Shown piece by piece: positions 38,061 through 48,824 of a stretch of 64,000 nt of DNA. Within the stretch, counting starts at the first letter, position 1, and each line of letters starts with the position of its first letter. A program made the position numbers and the translations under genes. Source of the stretch: Nicotiana tabacum (Eukaryota > Streptophyta > Magnoliopsida > Solanales > Solanaceae); the NCBI RefSeq assembly GCF_000715075.1, contig NC_134090.1, forward strand, positions 47,561,792 through 47,625,791. The letters run 5' to 3'. The notes under the pieces were generated by a model. That model was not told the origin of the DNA. It worked only from the letters and a program-made list of their open reading frames with translations, and made no database searches.

Positions 38061-39428
38061 AGAACTGCTTAAGGCTCGTGGGAAAAATCTAGTAATGTAC
38101 CTCAGATCGCCACAAGTATAACAAGACTTCGGCTGCTAAGACTGCTGACCTTGAAACTGACCCTAACGGCCGGAGTAACCACCCTAAAAACTCTGGAGCG
38201 GGGGTGCATTGATAGGAGCTGATGGTGCACTGTAGGGTAGATGATCATAATACTGCATATGATGGCTATGGACACCTGGAGCACCGTGAGAAGTCTGAAA
38301 GGCTGAAAGGAACGGCCTAGAAGGATGGCCTCTACCAAAAGAATCCCTACCTCCAGACGAGGTACCACTGAACCTTCCAGAATGACGGGGCCTCTTGTCA
38401 GACCCCTAACCACTCCATTAAGCTAAAACCATCTCGACTCGCCTGGCCACATTGGCCGCATCCTGGAAAGAAATCTTACTCCCTGACTCCTTAGTCATCT
38501 ACAATTTGATAGGCTAAGTAAGTCCCTCAATAAACCTCCTTACCCTTTGTCTCTCTCTCGGTGGGAAGTATACGAAGAGCATGGCGGGTCAAGTCGATAA
38601 ATTTGGTCTCGTACTGAGTGACGGTCATAGAACCCTGCTGGAGATGTTCAAACTGCCTCTGATAGTCCTCTCTCTGACTGATAGGAAGGAACTTCTCCAG
38701 AAATAGCTGAGAGAACTGATCCCAAGTTAAAGCAGGTGACCCAGCTGGTCTAGCCAAACAAAAATCCCTCCACCATTTCTTAGCGGAACCTGATAGACAA
38801 AAAGCAGCAAAGTTGACCTCGTTGGTCTCCACCACCCCTATATTTCGTAGAATCTCGTGACAACTGTCCAAATAGTCCTAGGGATCCTCTGAAGATGTAC
38901 CGCCATAGATAGTAGTGAAGAGCTTGTTGAACCTGTCCAACCTCCATATGGCCTTAGAAGACATAGCTGATCCATCATCGGTCTATGCTACAACACCCGG
39001 TGGAACTACCCCAACTGGCTGAGCTGCTGGAGTTTGAAACTAAGGAGCCATCTGCTCCGGAGTGTAAGTAGCGGCAGTCTTTGCTCCCCCCAACTCGAGA
39101 TACAGCTGGTGCTACAGGAAGTATGCCAGTCTGAGTAATACTCTCCATAAGGCCCAGAAGTCGAACCAAAGAATCCTGAAGTACCGGGATAGTTATGAAC
39201 CCCTCTGGAACCTGAGCTGGCCCTATTGGAACGGTCAGGGCTAGAACCTCATCATCAAACTCTACTTGAGGCTCCGCTGCTGGTGCTGCTGCTCAAGCTC
39301 TGGGCTGAACCCTGCCCCTGCCTCGGCCTCTAGCACGGCCTCGTCCTTGTCCTCTGCCCTGCATAGGAGCTGTCACTGGGGGCTCAGGCTGTTGCTCAAC
39401 TGATGAAGCGGTACGTGTTCTCGCCATC
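38061..39428 (-). pseudogene. Chromovirus gag, broken
   Basis: The likely start is the ATG at 39428 (MARTRT), 180 bases after the PBS. The capsid-type segment is at 38871-38527 (SGSAKKWWRDFCLARP, LTWDQFSQLFLEKFLP, MTVTQYETKF). A serine- and glycine-rich part follows, with a zinc-knuckle remnant CYTCGDLRYITRFFP near 38120-38080 in which the last Cys is changed. Stops and frame changes occur between 38972 and 38413. In the family Gag packages the RNA into particles. Confidence 0.78.
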
Positions 39429-39610
39429 TGCGAAAGAACAGAGTAGAATTTCAGTTTGCATTGAGAAATCAAATCGCATGACAGAGAAGAATAGATGTGA
39501 AGTTATTCCTAAACTCTGTAGACTCTATGGGATAAGCACAGACGTCTCTGTACCGATCCCTCAGACTCTATCTAGCTTCTTCGTGAATTGTGAGACCTAG
39601 GCAAATTAGT

Positions 39611-39622
39611 TCTCTGATACAA
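39611..39622 (-). promoter_or_regulatory. Primer-binding site of the chromovirus (two mismatches)
   Basis: The minus strand reads TTGTATCAGAGA next to the LTR end at 39626. It matches the TGGTATCAGAGC word at 10 of 12 positions. The perfect site in the tandem element suggests the same primer family. Confidence 0.75.
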
Positions 39623-40255
39623 ACTTGTCACGACCAGGATTTCCCACCATCGGAATCATGATGGCGCCTAACTCTTGAATGCTAGGCAAGACAACAGATA
39701 CGGTTCCAACAATTAATCATTAACCAAAATAGTAATAAATATTAATTAAAGCTAAACATATATGAAGTGCGAAAATTTTATAACAGTTCAAAACTCTACA
39801 ACATGACTACCCTAATGATCTGGTGTCACAATCCATGAACGTCTAAGAATTTCAACAAACACTGGTTTAAAGGAAAATACATTTGTTTTTTGGAACGAAA
39901 TAAAACAGGAAGTAAGATAGAGGGAAGGGGACTCCAGGGTCTCCGAACACCGACAGATCTACCTTGGGTCTCCTATGGATTGAAGGAAGCAACCCCAAAC
40001 TCAGTACCGGGATCAGCACAGAAAGTGTAGAGTGCAGTATCAGTACAATCGACCCCATGTACTGGTAAGTGCCGAGCCTAACCTCGGCGAAGTAGTGACG
40101 AGGCTAGGACACGACAAACAACATAAACCTATGCAGTTAAACAATATACTAACAGAATAACAAGTAATAAAAACTAAATAGAAATGAATGGGAAGGGGCA
40201 ACATGCTATGAGGGTTCCTCCTTAATCGATAACAACAAATAAACACAGCAAATAG

Positions 40256-40565
40256 AAAATGCACGGTATCACTCTTCGTGCTTTTACTCTCAATCCTCAC
40301 CATGCAATCAATAATAGAAATGTGCACGGTATCACCCTCTGTGCTTTATCAATCTTCACCATGCAATAAATAATAGAAATGTGCACGACATCACCATTCG
40401 TGCTTTATCACTCTTCCTCACCATATGAATAGTATAAACATGCACGACATCACCCTTCGTGCTTTATCTCTCTTCCTCACCATATGTATCAATATAAATG
40501 TAAATGTGCACGACATTACCCTTCGTGCTTTATCACTCTTTCTTACCATAAGAAACAACAGAAAC
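40256..40565 (-). repeat. ~60-bp tandem repeat in 5' LTR, five units
   Basis: Units begin near 40261, 40323, 40383, 40442 and 40508. They share the TTCGTGCTTTATC core with the four units in the partner LTR. Confidence 0.85.
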
Positions 40566-41424
40566 AATAACAACCCGACAAGGGCATCACAATCAAACAA
40601 CTTTATTTCATCACTTAGTTTCACAACAAAAATCTCAACTAGAGCCAATACTCAACCAATATCCAAAACCAAGAAAAACATAATAAGACTTGTTTAACAT
40701 GAGTAATAACTAGTTTAAGCAGGAACAATACATACAAAGAAACACAACGGTCACAAGTATAAGACTCACTCACATGCTATGACCCGACAACGACGTATAG
40801 AGACTCGTCACCACACCTATACGTCGTACTTAACAACTAAACAAGTAGTAAATAAGGCAACAACACCTAATCCCTCAAGCTAAGGTTAGCTACGATACTA
40901 ACCTCGATTCCACGACCAAACTCAAGCCTCAAATACCGTTTTTCCCTTAATTTCCACTTCCAATCTGCTCGTATCTATGTAATAACTTATTAACATCAAT
41001 TAACTCCAAAGAAACCAATTCTAATGCATGATAATAAATTTCCCAACATTTTTTCCAAAAAGTCAAAAACTATCCCGGGCCTGCTTGGTCAAAACTCGAA
41101 GTTCGGACCAAAACCCAATTACATATTCACCCCCGAGCCCGGATATGCAATTGGTTTTGGAATCTAACCTCAATTTGAGGTCTAAATCCCCAAATTTCGA
41201 AATTCCTAAATTCTACCCAAAAACACCTAATTTCCCATGAAAATCCCTAGATTTTGTGATGACATCTTATAAAAAAAATGAAATAGACTGAAAGAAATGA
41301 GTTAGAAATCGTTTACCTATGATTTAGGGAAGAACTACTCTTTAGAAAATCACCTCTTGAAGCTTAGGGTTTGAAACTTTGAGAAATGAATGAAAAATCT
41401 TGTCCAATACTCTTTTACTCAGCT

Positions 41425-41757
41425 ACAGATGTCGCATTTGTGACCAAATGCGAAGAACCATCGCAAATGCGAAGTTTCCCACACTTCTGCTGCCATCGCA
41501 ATTGTGATCAGGGACCTCCTTAAATGCGACAAAAGGATTGCATTTACGATCACACCCCTCCCCAGACTTTCTTCGCAATTGCGAAGATATGTTCGCATTT
41601 GCGAACATGAGCTGGCCCAGCTTCCTTCGCATTTGCGATGGAAGCCGCGCAAATGCAACATTGACAGAGGTCGCAAATGCAACATTGATAGAGGTCGCAA
41701 ATGCGACATTGACAGAGGTTGCAAAGCGAGCCCTGACCTCGCATTTGCAAGGTCTGA
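41425..41757 (-). repeat. CGCA/TGCG word cluster with 24-bp triplication
   Basis: The cluster includes CGCATTTGTG, CGCAAATGCG, TTCGCAATTGCGAAG and TTCGCATTTGCGAAC. At 41649-41727 a 24-bp unit (GCAAATGCAACATTGACAGA and four more bases) occurs three times in exact register. The partner LTR has it once near 33680. The cluster lies about 725-1060 bases from the LTR start at 42483. Confidence 0.85.
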
Positions 41758-42483
41758 GGCCTGTAACTCAGCTGAAGCATACCCGCAATTCTCTAAGTTC
41801 AAAAATCACTTCGTACACTATCCAAAACTCACCCGAGCCGTCAGGGCTCCGAACCAAACATGCACACAAGTCTTAAAACATCATATGAACTTGCTCGCGT
41901 GATCGAATCGCCAAAATAACATCTAGAACTACGAATTCAACACCAAAACACATGAAAATTTCATGATAGTTCAAACTTTCTATTTTCTCAACCAAAGGTC
42001 TGAATCACGTCAAATTACTTTTGATTTTCACCAAATTTCACAGATAAGGTTAAAATATTATAACAGACCTGTATAGGGCTCCAGAACCGAAATACGGGCC
42101 TGATACCAACAAGTTCAAGCATTATTCAATTTCTAAAACCATTATATTTTTCAGTTAACAATTTTCTTCAAAAATTCATTTCTCGGGCTAGGGACCTCGG
42201 ACTTCGATTCCGGGCATATGCCCAGGTCCCATATTTTACTACGGATCCTACGAGACCGTCAAATCACGGGTCTGGATCCGTTTACAAAAAATATTGACTG
42301 AAGTCAACTTAAATCAATTTTTTAAAGGCAAACTCAATATTTTTCTTAAATTTGACATAAAGGCTTTCTGAAAACGCGTCGGGGCTGCACACGCAAATCT
42401 AGGAGGAAGGAAATGAGGTTTTTAAAGACCTCAAAACCCCAAATTGGGTCCTAAAATACGAGATGACCTTTTGGGTCATCACA

Positions 42484-43511
42484 GGCTGGTCAGTGTGTTC
42501 TTTAAAAACGAGTTTTGGCTCATTTTTCAAACATTCTCACTTTGGTTGGGCGATTTTGGAGCCTTTGAAGAGAGGGATTTCATCAGCAATCATGAGGTAA
42601 GTTAATTCCACCTCTTGTAAGTTAAATACATGGTTTTATTGTGGATTCAAGCATGAAAAATTATAGATATTTGGGATTTTGAAGAAAAAACCTAGAAATT
42701 GGTATTATTGGATTTTGACCTCGATTTTGGCATGGAATTGAGAATAAATTATATATTTGAGTTCGTGAGGGTATGGGTAAAGTTCTTTGAAAAATTTTAA
42801 AATCCGTGCACGTGGCCCCGAGGGTTATTTTTATCGACTTCTTGATCGGGGTTAGAAATTATTATAAATTGGATTATAATGAGTATTTGAGCATATACTA
42901 ATGGGTTTGCATACTTATTGGCTAGTTTTGGAGCGTTGAGCATCGATTTGAATTGTCAGAAGGGCTTCGAAGCCGGTTATGGAACTTCGGAGCGAGGTAA
43001 GTCTCCTTTCTACCCTTGTAAGAGGGAATTAATCCCATAAGTGAAATAATTAAATATGTCCTATTTGTGGGGGCTACGTACGCACGAGATGACGAGAGTC
43101 TGTGCGTAGCTACTATTATGCATATGTCCGGGTAGTTTTAGGTTACATCATGCCTTGTTGAGATTGTTGTTGATTTATGTATATTGTTTGCCTTGAGAAA
43201 AAATAAGATTGAGGTTGCGTAATAATTGTGTTGAAAGGAATTTAAATTGAGGAATTTAAGAATTTAAGTGTTTCCATTAAATTTAGTATTTTCGAAAAGA
43301 ATTAAGAAAAGGATTATGATTTATTAATAAATCTATATTTGACCGCGTCACACGTATGATTCGCGAATGGGGTATTTCCTTCCACTACTCTAATGGGAGC
43401 GGGACTATCGCCTCGACAGGTTAATAGATGCATCTATGATTCGCGCCATTCGACTATTTGGCAGTGCACAGTTTACTTTTATGTTGGATCGGGTCGTATG
43501 CCTCGGCATTT

Positions 43512-43563
<52 letters not shown>

Positions 43564-44351
43564 CCTAATGGAATTGTGCGTAATATTTTGCAAAAAGCCA
43601 GAGTATTTGAGAGATGCTTTTTACTGATTTGAATCATGACAACTTCTCTAATAAAATTTACTATATCTATATATATGCCCCGGTTACGGAGGGAACTTGC
43701 TAGCTGAGAGCTTGAGTAAAAATTATGAAGAGGGGAATTGCATCCCGTATTTTATACTTGTGCATTCCATATATTTATGTTGTTTCATATTTATTCACTT
43801 CATTCTTGTACCTGATATCATTGGACCACTAGTAAGTGTCGAAGTCGGCCCCTCGTCACTACTTCTTCGAGGTTAGACTGGATACTTACTGGGTACGCGT
43901 TGTTTTGGTACTCATACTACACTTGTTGTGCATTTTTATTGCACATGCACATATATCTATAGCGGCCTAGTGGGCGCAACAGCATGGTTGATACGGAGAC
44001 TTAGGCAAGTTGCATCTCTCGAGACGACTCGCAGCTAGCAGAGTCTCTTTCAGAGTATTGTATTTTCTTTCTGTCCAAATCTGTATTCCAGACAGTTATT
44101 GTATTTCATTTAATTTCTTAGTGATTGCTCATGCACTTGTGACACCGGGTTCTGGGGTGATTATGGGATAATCAGTATTGAAAATTTTAAACACTTCTAT
44201 TTATCCTGTGAAGATTATCTTTTATCAGTTAAATTAAAGAAAATCTATAGTTTCAAAAACTTTAAAATGAGAGTTTAATTAACTATTTAGTGTTGGCTTG
44301 TCTGACAGAGGTGTCCGATGCCATCACGGCCTTTAATGGATTTTGGGTCCT
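42484..44351 (+). mobile_element. Gypsy LTR fragment, plus strand
   Basis: It shows the same block order as other gypsy LTRs here: splice-donor-like AGGTAAGT at 42595-42602 and 42995-43002, GGATCGGGTCGTATGCCTCG at 43484, a TA run, then the CTCGTCACTACTTC block at 43853. It ends GGCCTTTAATGGATTTTGGG near 44350, the usual end of one LTR subfamily. Its 5' part is missing: it begins just downstream of where the CGCA cluster sits in relatives. No ORF is supported. It is wedged between the chromovirus and a copia fragment. Confidence 0.78.
43514..43562. repeat. (TA)n microsatellite
   Basis: A dinucleotide run of about 48 bases inside the LTR fragment, directly after the GGATCGGGTCGTATGCCTCG word. 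It lies where other LTRs have minisatellites. Confidence 0.95.
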
Positions 44352-44883
44352 GATACTCTTAAGGGAATAAGAATGAAGCAAATTTAATGGGACGGGTTTT
44401 CAATTCTTTGCCCACAATCATACATGAATTTGATCATGGCAATGCATAGAAACTTTACTACTTTGGTTATAATATCTTTCAAACTCCATTAGAGTTACAA
44501 TCAAAATTTATCGTCTTTGCTTGTATTTAAAATTAAATTATAGAATATCAAGAATTTAAAAGAGAAAAATAAAGTAAAATAGTTACCTTAAATCTAGAAT
44601 TTAATCATGAAGGGAGTTTATGGAACAATTGACAATTATTATGCTCAATCCCAAAGCTTCTATTCAGTTGGTTAGAGTTTCGTGCTGATAACGTGCAATA
44701 AAAGAATAAGAAGCGTATTACACAGAAAAGTAGAGAGAGAGATTTCTTATTGATTTGGAGTGAATTACAATGAAATAGAACCCCTCTATTTATAGGGGAA
44801 AAGTGACTTAGCCACCAAGTAACAAATTCTAAAATCTCTCTAAAATATAGACATTCACATTAAATACAATTCTATTTATAACA
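44352..44883 (-). mobile_element. Copia element 5' end: LTR plus leader, minus strand
   Basis: On the minus strand a short LTR (44883-44692, about 192 bp) starts TGTTATAAATAGAATTG. The putative PBS TTATCAGCACGA follows at 44691-44680, then a leader whose sequence matches, inverted, the leader at 46731-47060. The fragment stops at about 44352 where a gypsy LTR begins. The LTR start is the same as the LTR start at 63987. No coding part remains. Confidence 0.85.
44781..44798 (-). promoter_or_regulatory. TATA box of the copia LTR
   Basis: The minus strand reads CCCCTATAAATAGAGGGG, a strong TATA box flanked by inverted CCCCT/AGGGG arms. It lies about 85 bases inside the LTR. Transcription would start some 30 bases further, near 44750, toward lower coordinates. 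Confidence 0.75.
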
Positions 44884-44935
44884 ACATCAATGCAAAGTAC
44901 TATTAAATTGACCATAGTTGAATATATATATATAT

Positions 44936-44995
44936 ATTGTTAGTTATTAAGGCATAAAATTAATTATTGTTAGTTATTAAGGCATAAAATTAATT
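44936..44995. repeat. Perfect 30-bp tandem duplication
   Basis: The 30-base unit starting ATTGTTAGTTATTAAGGC occurs twice without mismatch. The lack of change suggests a recent duplication in otherwise decayed sequence. Confidence 0.95.
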
Positions 44996-45863
44996 TTTTT
45001 TCCAGCCTAATAATTCTGTTTTTGATAGTAAAAATGGAGATATAACATTAATGGAAATATATGATTAGTTGTGCAATAAAATATTATAAATATATAGTCA
45101 TATAGCTTTCTCCTCGGGCAATCCAAATCTTAACTATTCATGAGGTTCATGTATTAACGTAGTATTATATTTTAAATTTCTACTTACACGTGCTTTAAGT
45201 TCACTATTTAACAATGCAAAAGAGTAACTCAACAGGAGATAGACAACAAATCCACATATGTACATCATAAAAATAAAAAATCAAATATGAATTTATTTGC
45301 ATACGACCATACTTCACCAATAATAGAAGAAAAAAGGGAAAACAAAGGAAAGAGCATTGCACGTGCTCTTTTTTTTTTTTTTTTAAAACAAAATGTATTT
45401 TACATACTCATAATATTATATTTTTAATTATTTTATACAATATATTTAGAAATCAAGTTATATGTGCTTTGAATTACTATGGCGAAATAAAAAAAAAGTA
45501 ACTCAACAAGAGGTAAACAACAGATCTGTTGATATGCATCATTCAAACTATACTGACAAAAAAAAAAGATCTCAAATACGAGCTTATTTGTATAATAACA
45601 TACTTTAGAGAAAAGGAAGAATAAAAGACATTGCACTTGCATTGTACGTGCTCATAAATTGTTAATTTTTTGGGTAGACAATAATTTTCACTTCTAAGTT
45701 AATATTGTTCTGCTTTTATAGTAGTGGAAAATGCAATTTTGAAATAAAAAAAAATAGCCAATTAGTGCTGACATTCTTCATTGGTAAATAAATCTTTGAC
45801 AATCTATTGATATACGCATGTAAGAACCTATATAGTTTTTTTTTTTTTGGTTTTGTTTTTTTA

Positions 45864-46193
45864 AACAACAGATTTGGAATATACGCATGCACTCATTACT
45901 TGGCAAAGAAATCAAATGCACAATATCAAAAGATTGTTAAGGATATTCATACTTTTTTGACACAACAATTTTGGAATACATGCAAGCACTTGCTACTTGG
46001 AAAAGAAATCAAATGCACAATATCGAAAAATTGTTAAGGATTTTCATTTTTTTCTAAACAATAAATTTGGAATACATGCATGCACTCGCTAATTGGCAAA
46101 GAAATCAAACGCACAGTATCAAAGATTGTTAACGATTTTCATCTCTTTCTAAACAACAAATTTGGAATATATCTCGCTACTTGGCAAAGAAAA
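45864..46193. repeat. ~95-bp tandem repeat, three and a half units
   Basis: Units start near 45864, 45958, 46055 and 46150. Each has a TTTGGAATA core, then TACTTGGCAAAGAAATCAAA or close variants and GATTGTTAAGGAT. The fourth is partial. The units differ by several substitutions and small indels. Confidence 0.85.
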
Positions 46194-46388
46194 AAGTAAT
46201 TGAACCAGAGATTGACAGCAAATCTATAGATGTCACGTCATTCAAACTGCATCGATTTAGTGTCACAGTTAAAATTAAAAATCAAATAGAAATCATGCAA
46301 AAGATCTACTCCATAAATCTTCATTGCTTTTCTCAGATTCAAGCTATAATAACAAGTAATTCTTAGCCATTTTCTTGAGCATAAATCT

Positions 46389-46490
46389 TTTTTCTTTGGT
46401 CAGAAAGAAAGAGTTATATATTAAAAGGGATTAAAACATTACATCAGTACAAGATGCCTCGCAGTGTTTTTTTTTTTTTTTTTTTTTTTT
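46389..46490 (-). mobile_element. Short retroposed insert with 14-bp target-site duplication
   Basis: A 102-base insert is flanked by TTGAGCATAAATCT (46375-46388) and TTGAGCATAAACCT (46491-46504), a 13/14 match. On the minus strand it ends TCTGACCAAAGAAAAAA, like the 3' end of a plant LINE or SINE, so the minus strand is the likely sense. The other end is a 24-base T run (A run on the minus strand), unusual at the 5' end. Family unknown. Confidence 0.6.
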
Positions 46491-47062
46491 TTGAGCATAA
46501 ACCTCATCAATCATGTGTTTCATGGGAGCAAACTATGCCCATCTCTATGTGCAACAACAACGAATGAGGAATTCTGAGAAAAAAGAAGAAGAAAGATCAA
46601 GAATTATTGAGTATGGCCTTCTTGAAAGACTACCAAGAATGACAAAGATGAAAAGACTACCAAGAAAGAATTATAGAGGATGGTCCTCTCTCTTTCTTTG
46701 CAATATTCTTCTTTGTTGTTTTATAACACATTATCAGCACGAGACTTTAACTAATTGAGTAGAAACATTAAGATTGAACATAATGATTGTCAATTATTCC
46801 ATGAACTTCCTTCATGATTAAATTCTGGATTTAAGGTAACTATTTTACCGTATTTTTATCTTTTATTATATAATTTGAATTTAAATGCAAGCAAAGACGA
46901 TAAATTTTGATTGTAACTATAACGGAGTTTGAGAGAAATTATAACCACCCAATGTGGTAAAATTTCTATGCCTTGCCATGATCAAATTCATGTATGATTG
47001 TGGGCAAAGAATTAAAAATCCGTCCCATTGAATTTGCTCCATTCTCATTCCCTTAAGAGAAT

Positions 47063-47299
47063 GTGATAGAAGTATGTGATAAGTCTAAAATAAGAAAAAA
47101 TTATTACTATGAATGTATCAATGGATGTGGACGTGGCAATAGACGAAATTATAGTCATCATCATTGTGATAATGATAACAATAAGGATTCTCAAAATAAT
47201 CATTCACTTTGTGAAAGTAATATTTATCATCGATTTGGCATGAGATTTTGTAAAGCATATATAGATGATTATGGTCCATTCATGATGTGAATGTGGCAA
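47063..47299 (+). pseudogene. Copia gag C-terminal remnant
   Basis: An open stretch of 75 codons has a glycine/arginine-rich part (GCGRGNRRNYSHHH) and then ESNIYHRFGMRFCKAY. The latter keeps the spacing of a copia zinc knuckle but has lost key Cys residues (Tyr and Phe in their place). The reading stops at 47290, just before the Athila insertion point. The N-terminal part of gag was not found, so a deletion lies between leader and knuckle. Confidence 0.65.
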
Positions 47300-48824
47300 T
47301 GATCACGCCAAACTATGCCTTACAAAAAGGACACGCGGACGTTGCAAATATAATCTGAGTATTTAGCCCAGAGTCGAACCCACAAGTAGTTAACCTATCA
47401 ATTACTCTTGTTAGACGTACTAAATTCTACGGAATCAACTTCCCAAACGTTGTAAATAACAGATGATGATATTTCTACTAACTACGAATGAATGCAAATA
47501 GGCAACTGAAACTAACTATGATTGAGTTGTAAACAATTAAAAGAAGGCTCTAAGGTTATGATTTCCCCTATTAATGGAATCCCTTCCGATTATGTTTCAC
47601 ATAGATTTACCCAATAATCATCTCTATCAATTATGTGCACTCTTATTACCGTAAATCTCTCCCGAGTAATTACGATAATTTACTAAACGCACTCTCCCGA
47701 GTTACGCTAGTTGGCTTTATTTATTACAGCTCACTTTAGATTACACCCAAGGCTTCGTTATCTCTAATCCCGCCTTTAAACCCTCAGTTATTGATCCCTC
47801 ATATACTTTGGGAGTGGTGTTGTTCAACAATTACCTAAATATGCACTCTCTCCCGAGTTATGCACACTAAATAGGCACAGCTAATTGAGGATCCTGTCAA
47901 TTAACTACAACATGCACGAAGTTAAACAAATAGAGATTTAAATTGGGTAAATTATATTAACATAACAAGACATTCATCCTTCAATAGGTTCCATCAAAAC
48001 TCTAAACTAAGAAATTAGCTACTCATGACAAAAAAAGATAAAACTACTAAATTATTCATAATGGGTAATTGCAAGAAAATAAAAGGAGATAGAAAAAACT
48101 CAAATGTTTGGTTGATCTTCTCACACTTGTTCTTGCCTTCAAAGTAGTCTAAAAACAAGCTTAAACATGTCTTGGGCGAGCTTCTAAAGTTTATAAGGGT
48201 TTGGAATAAGTTTTTCCCGATTTACACTTTGGTCCCCAATCTTTCTGGCACGTGAACAGTTCACCGCGTTCACGGCAAGACCGCGGCTCGACCGCGGTAA
48301 ACGCTGAACATTCTGCCTCGAACAGTTGGTCTGCCGCAGTTCCACCGCGGTTGCGATGGAATTTACTCAGTCCATTTTTTGCTTCTTTGTGCTCGGGTAC
48401 TTCTTGATTGGGCATTTTCTTCATATTATTGCCTCCAAAACACTTCGTAGTGCTTCCTCACTTAGAATATTCTCTACGAAGCAAAAGAACACCATTTAGA
48501 GTATTTTGTTATCAATTTACCTATAAAACAACAATAAAGCAACAACAACAACAACCCAGTATAATCCCACTTAGTGGGGTCTGGGGAGGGTAGTGTGTAC
48601 GCAGACCTTACCCCTACCCTGAGGTAGAGATGCTGTTTCCATATAGACCCCCGGCATCCTTCCCTCCAAGAACTTCCCACCTTGCTCTTGGGGAGACTCG
48701 AACTCACAACCTCTTGGTTGGAAGTGGAGGTTGCTTACCATCAGAGCAACCCCTCTTGTCTTAAAAACAACAATAAAGCATGGTAATATTAAGGTGTAAA
48801 TATCATCTATATAGCCTAATATCA
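47300..48824 (-). repeat. Athila 3' LTR (contains a SINE)
   Basis: Starts TGATCACGCCAAACTATGCC, ends CTAATATCA. It is 239 bp longer than the partner LTR, which is essentially explained by the SINE plus duplication (48542-48780). Otherwise the two LTRs are closely similar by eye. A CCGCGG-rich patch lies at 48258-48362. Confidence 0.92.
48542..48763 (-). mobile_element. TS-type SINE (tRNA-derived) with 17-bp target-site duplication
   Basis: Read on the minus strand, it begins GGGTTGCTCTGATGGTAAG-like after a short tail and contains GAGTTCGAGTCTC, a B-box-like RNA polymerase III promoter. A conserved body follows, with CTCAGGGTAGGGGTAAGG, and it ends GGGTTGTTGTTGTTGTTG. The flanks AAAACAACAATAAAGCA at 48525-48541 and 48764-48780 are identical. 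The partner LTR lacks the insert and has one similar flank. Body and GTTG tail match the TS family known from tobacco and relatives. The tRNA part is not a functional tRNA gene. Confidence 0.93.

Larger units (their letters stand above)
31695..42483 (-). mobile_element. Chromovirus-type Ty3/gypsy element (Tekay/Del-like), degraded
   Basis: Minus strand, reading from 42483 down: 5' LTR (39626-42483), PBS (39611-39622), gag, protease, RT, RNase H, integrase and a decayed chromodomain region, then a purine tract (AGAAGTGGAGAA) and the 3' LTR (31695-34449). The domain order with integrase last and a chromodomain-type tail is that of chromoviruses. The 3' LTR lacks its last 13 or so bases at 31695 and no target-site duplication flanks the element, so one edge was lost or recombined. 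Every gene has stops. RT and integrase both have Asp-to-Asn changes at catalytic places. Confidence 0.88.
39626..42483 (-). repeat. Chromovirus 5' LTR (2858 bp)
   Basis: Plus orientation: starts TGTCACGACCAGGATTTCCC, ends GGGTCATCACA. It has complete TG...CA ends. It carries five units of the ~60-bp repeat, a CGCA/TGCG cluster and a 24-bp triplication. The donor-like site of the partner at 32934-32927 is changed here to AGGTTAGT (40904-40897). Differences from the partner LTR are many, so the insertion is not recent. Confidence 0.88.
44884..46374. other. AT-rich spacer with local repeats, no gene seen
   Basis: Very AT-rich sequence with poly-A and poly-T runs between the two copia relics. 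Two related blocks of about 200 bases (near 45170-45372 and 45440-45655) share GTAACTCAACA, GACAACA/AACAACA and GCACGTGCT/GTACGTGCT words, and a third short match is at 46189-46255. No ORF is convincing. This may be the original insertion locus or a diverged transposon. Confidence 0.5.

Noticed and set aside
44884..46674. Host gene between the copia relics
   Set aside because: Very AT-rich, no splice-and-frame pattern and no recognisable protein.
48690..48763. tRNA gene on the minus strand
   Set aside because: The B-box and partial A-box belong to the tRNA-derived head of a SINE with a target-site duplication; no full cloverleaf can be drawn.
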